Assembly: GCA_900556285.1 (NCBI GenBank)
Contig: USOF01000036.1
Span: forward strand, 1-8,456
From: an uncultured Collinsella sp.
GTDB lineage: Bacteria; Actinomycetota; Coriobacteriia; Coriobacteriales; Coriobacteriaceae
Reading direction: 5' to 3'
DNA: 8,456 nucleotides
The notes beneath the pieces were generated by a model, which had not been told where the DNA came from, searched no databases, and worked only from the letters and a program-made list of their open reading frames with translations. Each line of letters begins with the position of its first letter. Position 1 is the stretch's first letter. Both the position numbers and the translations under genes were made by a program. Shown in pieces: positions 6,094 through 8,456 of this stretch.

Positions 6094-7917
6094 ATGGAGG
6101 CTGCGATTCAGTACATCTTGTACTTTGCCGTGCTCGTCGTCCTGGCCGTTCCGCTCGGTCGGTTCATGGCCCATATCATGGTTGGTGAGCATACGTTCCT
6201 GTCGCCTGTGATTGCTCCCGTGGAGCGTGGCGTCTATCGTCTGCTTCGCATCGACGCGGCAGAGCAGATGGGGTGTAGGCGCTATCTGGCAAGCGTGCTG
6301 GTCTTTTCGGGGATCGGCCTCGTGGCTCTTGTGGCACTCCAGGTGCTTCAGTCCTTCTTGCCGGGCAATCCCCAGCACCTGCCGGGTGTGTCATGGGACC
6401 TGTCGTTCAATACGGCTGCTTCCTTCATAACCAACACCAACTGGCAATCCTATTCCGGTGAGACCACCCTGTCCTACTTTGTGCAGTTCATGGGTCTCAC
6501 CGTGCAAAACTTCTTGTCCGCCGGCACCGGTATTGCGGTCATGTTCGCGCTCATCCGCGGTTTCCGTCAGGTCAAGCAGCAGGGACTCGGCTCGTTTTGG
6601 GTCGACCTCACCCGCAGTGTCCTGTACGTGCTCATCCCGCTGAACCTCGTGTTTGGTATCTGCCTGGCTGCCGGTGGCGTCATCTCCAACTTCCAGCCCG
6701 CTCAGAAGGCTGAGCTCGTAGAGCCCGTCGCTGTCCAGCCTAATGCAGACGGCGGCTGGAGCGTCATCGACGGCGCCCAGATCGAGGGCGACACGGTCAA
6801 GGTCGACGGCAAGGTTGTCGAGGGCGCGCGCGTGATCACCGAGCAGTTCCTGCCTCAGGGTCCTGCGGCCAGCCAGGTTGCCATCAAACAGTCCGGCACC
6901 AACGGCGGCGGCTTCTTTGGCGCGAACTCTGCGCATCCGTATGAGAACCCCAATGCCTTCACCAACATCATCGAGATGACCAGCTTGCTGCTGATTCCGG
7001 TCGCCTGCTGCTTCACCTTCGGCATCGGTGTCAAGAATGCCGGGCAGGGCAAGGCCATCTTCGCGGCGATGCTTATCCTGCTTGTGGTCTTTACCGGCAT
7101 CATCGCCGTTAACGAGCATATGGGTACGCCGCAGCTGGCAGATGGCGGCGCGGTCAACATCGAGATGACCGATGGCCAGGCGGGCGGCAACATGGAGGGC
7201 AAAGAGAGCCGCTTTGGCATCGCCTCCTCTTCCACCTGGTCCGCTTTCACGACGGCTGCTTCCAACGGCTCGGTCAACTCCATGCACGACTCCTACACCC
7301 CGCTCGGCGGGTTTGTCCAGATGCTCCAGATAGCGCTGGGCGAGGTAGTGTTCGGCGGCGTTGGCTGCGGCCTGTACGGCATGATCGGCTTCGCCATCCT
7401 CACGGTGTTTATCGCCGGCCTCATGGTCGGCCGCACGCCCGAGTTCCTAGGCAAGAAGATCGAGCCGACCGAGATGCGCTGGGCGGTGGTTCTGTGTCTC
7501 GCCACCCCGTTTGCCATTCTGGTGAGCTCCGCTATCGCCTGCATGGTGCCCGGTCTTGTCGATCAACTCAACAACGGTGGGGCGCATGGCTTCTCCGAGG
7601 TCCTGTACACCCTTACTTCGGCTGGCGGCAACAACGGCTCCTCATTCGCCGGTATGAACTGCAACATCCCGTGGATCAACGTGCTGCTGGGTATCGAGAT
7701 GCTGTTCGCGCGGTTCCTACCGATTGTAGGCACGCTCGCCATCGCGGGCTCGCTGGCCGGGAAGGGCAAGGTCGCCGAGAGCGCCGGCACGCTTTCCACC
7801 ACCAATGCCATGTTCGTGTTCCTGCTGGTATTCGTCGTTCTGCTGATTGGCGCCCTGAGCTTCTTCCCGGCGTTGGCGCTTGGTCCCGTTGCCGAATTCT
7901 TCCAGATGGTTGCGTAA
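6094..7917 (+). CDS. kdpA: KdpA, potassium-selective channel-like subunit of the Kdp ATPase
   Basis: The 607-residue membrane protein carries the K+ selectivity filter of the KdpFABC pump, which imports K+ at very low external concentration using ATP hydrolysed by KdpB. All four pore-loop regions of this channel-superfamily protein are visible: TNTNWQS at 113-119 followed by SGETTLSYF, SGTNGGGFF at 267-275, TTAASNGSVNSMHDS at 386-400, and TSAGGNNGSSFAG at 508-520. Other hallmarks are VQNFLSAGTGIAVMFALIRGF, NMEGKESRFG and GEVVFGGVGCGLYGM. About ten hydrophobic segments are expected. It is about 50 residues longer than E. coli KdpA (557). Most of the excess is an insertion of roughly 37 residues between about 205 and 255, in the extracytoplasmic loop before the second pore loop. 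The ATG follows GAGGAG (6075-6080) at a rather long 13-base distance, and lies 3 bases after kdpF, suggesting coupled translation. Confidence 0.97.
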   Translation: MEAAIQYILYFAVLVVLAVPLGRFMAHIMVGEHTFLSPVIAPVERGVYRLLRIDAAEQMGCRRYLASVLVFSGIGLVALVALQVLQSFLPGNPQHLPGVSWDLSFNTAASFITNTNWQSYSGETTLSYFVQFMGLTVQNFLSAGTGIAVMFALIRGFRQVKQQGLGSFWVDLTRSVLYVLIPLNLVFGICLAAGGVISNFQPAQKAELVEPVAVQPNADGGWSVIDGAQIEGDTVKVDGKVVEGARVITEQFLPQGPAASQVAIKQSGTNGGGFFGANSAHPYENPNAFTNIIEMTSLLLIPVACCFTFGIGVKNAGQGKAIFAAMLILLVVFTGIIAVNEHMGTPQLADGGAVNIEMTDGQAGGNMEGKESRFGIASSSTWSAFTTAASNGSVNSMHDSYTPLGGFVQMLQIALGEVVFGGVGCGLYGMIGFAILTVFIAGLMVGRTPEFLGKKIEPTEMRWAVVLCLATPFAILVSSAIACMVPGLVDQLNNGGAHGFSEVLYTLTSAGGNNGSSFAGMNCNIPWINVLLGIEMLFARFLPIVGTLAIAGSLAGKGKVAESAGTLSTTNAMFVFLLVFVVLLIGALSFFPALALGPVAEFFQMVA

Positions 7918-7932
7918 AGGAGTCGCAGATTT

Positions 7933-8422
7933 ATGGCTATGCAAAAAGACATGATGAGCCGCGCGGTGCGCGATTCATTTGCCAAGCTTGACCCCCGTGT
8001 CCAGGTCCAAAACCCGGTCATGTTCCTGGTGTGGCTGTCGGCCGCCATGACCTCCATTCTGGCCATCGCCTCTATTTTTGGGGTACAGGACGCCGACGTC
8101 CCCACGTACTATGTGATCGCCATTGCCGTCATTCTCTGGCTGACCGACCTCTTTTCAAATTTTGCCGAGGCACTTGCCGAGGGCCGCGGTAAGGCGCAGG
8201 CAGACTCCCTGCGCGCGGCGAAAAAGGACGTCGAGGCCCATCGCATCGAGTCCGTTGAGGATAAGGACCGCTTCACGGTCGTTCCCGGTACCGAGCTCTC
8301 ACGCGGGGATCTGGTGGTCGTGCGCGCCGGCGAGCAGATTCCGGGAGACGGCGATGTCATCGAGGGTGCCGCCTCGGTTGATGAGTCGGCCATCACCGGC
8401 GAGTCTGCACCTGTGGTTCGCG
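7933..8422 (+). CDS. kdpB: KdpB, P-type ATPase subunit of the K+ pump (3' truncated by window end)
   Basis: Only the first 163 codons are present of a protein usually near 680-700 residues. Visible parts are the N-terminal cytoplasmic stretch, two membrane helices (VMFLVWLSAAMTSILAIASI and YYVIAIAVILWLTDLF), the KdpB hallmark NFAEALAEGRGKAQADSLR, and the actuator domain with PGDGDVIEGAASVDESAITG followed by the dephosphorylation motif TGES. The phosphorylated DKTGT site and nucleotide domain lie beyond the window. KdpB hydrolyses ATP to drive K+ import through KdpA. The ATG follows AAGGAG (7917-7922), which overlaps the kdpA stop, at ten bases spacing. The genomic sequence ends at 8422 after VVR plus the first base of the next codon; the open frame beyond that is adapter. 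That G fits the Glu that usually follows in KdpB. Confidence 0.96.
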
Positions 8423-8456
8423 CTGTCTCTTATACACATCTCCGAGCCCACGAGAC
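8423..8456. other. Nextera transposase adapter (sequencing artefact)
   Basis: The last 34 bases match the reverse complement of the Illumina Nextera read-2 adapter as I know it. They begin with the 19-base Tn5 mosaic end CTGTCTCTTATACACATCT and continue with the 15-base index-side extension CCGAGCCCACGAGAC. The match runs to the last base of the window. This is untrimmed library sequence and should not be annotated or translated. Confidence 0.98.

Noticed and set aside
6391..7287. Open frame of 298 codons on the - strand inside kdpA
   Set aside because: It is a shadow of kdpA codon usage. The translation is Asp/Gly/Arg-rich with no motif.
8423..8456. Tn5 mosaic end as a natural transposon insertion in kdpB
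   Set aside because: The mosaic end is followed by the synthetic Nextera extension and stops at the contig edge, so it is library adapter and not a mobile element.
1..8456. tRNA or rRNA genes, CRISPR arrays, insertion sequences, toxin-antitoxin or defence genes
   Set aside because: None was seen on either strand. All long stretches are explained by the seven genes, and the only other repeats are the short intergenic ones listed.

Overview
The window is a GC-rich bacterial fragment (roughly 60% by eye, not computed) holding seven genes. The core is a divergent potassium-uptake locus: kdpF-kdpA-kdpB on the + strand and the sensor/regulator pair kdpD-kdpE on the - strand. Gene content, GTG starts and base composition fit a high-GC Gram-positive, and a gut Coriobacteriia such as Collinsella is my best guess. 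No ribosomal RNA or marker gene is present to prove it, so the taxonomy is inference.

Layout. Bases 1-915 encode a sugar-phosphate isomerase/epimerase-like TIM barrel whose first codon coincides with the window edge. After two small hairpins (923-977), bases 1012-2229 encode an iron-sulfur flavoprotein of the GltD/NfnB/SudA class with no partner subunit in view. A long palindrome with a T-run (2249-2316) separates this gene from the convergent kdpE. kdpE (2327-3031) and kdpD (3024-5759) overlap by 8 bases and form one - strand unit. A 244-base divergent intergenic region (5760-6003) carries an 11-bp-period direct repeat, two candidate promoters and a structured leader. Then follow kdpF (28 aa, 6004-6090), kdpA (6094-7917) and the first 163 codons of kdpB (7933-8422).

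The last 34 bases (8423-8456) are not genomic. They match the Nextera transposase adapter exactly, so kdpB is cut off by a sequencing-library artefact and not by biology.

How the parts work together. KdpD is a membrane histidine kinase that senses low K+ or turgor and phosphorylates KdpE. KdpE should then activate kdpFABC, whose products form the high-affinity ATP-driven K+ pump: KdpA is the K+-selective channel-like subunit, KdpB the P-type ATPase and KdpF a small stabilising peptide. KdpC must lie beyond the right edge. The direct repeat at 5871-5888 lies about midway between the two candidate divergent promoters, which suggests one KdpE site serving both, but this is untested. I see no undescribed multi-gene system. 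The points worth a second look are the intergenic regulatory architecture, the long palindrome, the KdpA loop insertion, the unpaired oxidoreductase and the adapter.
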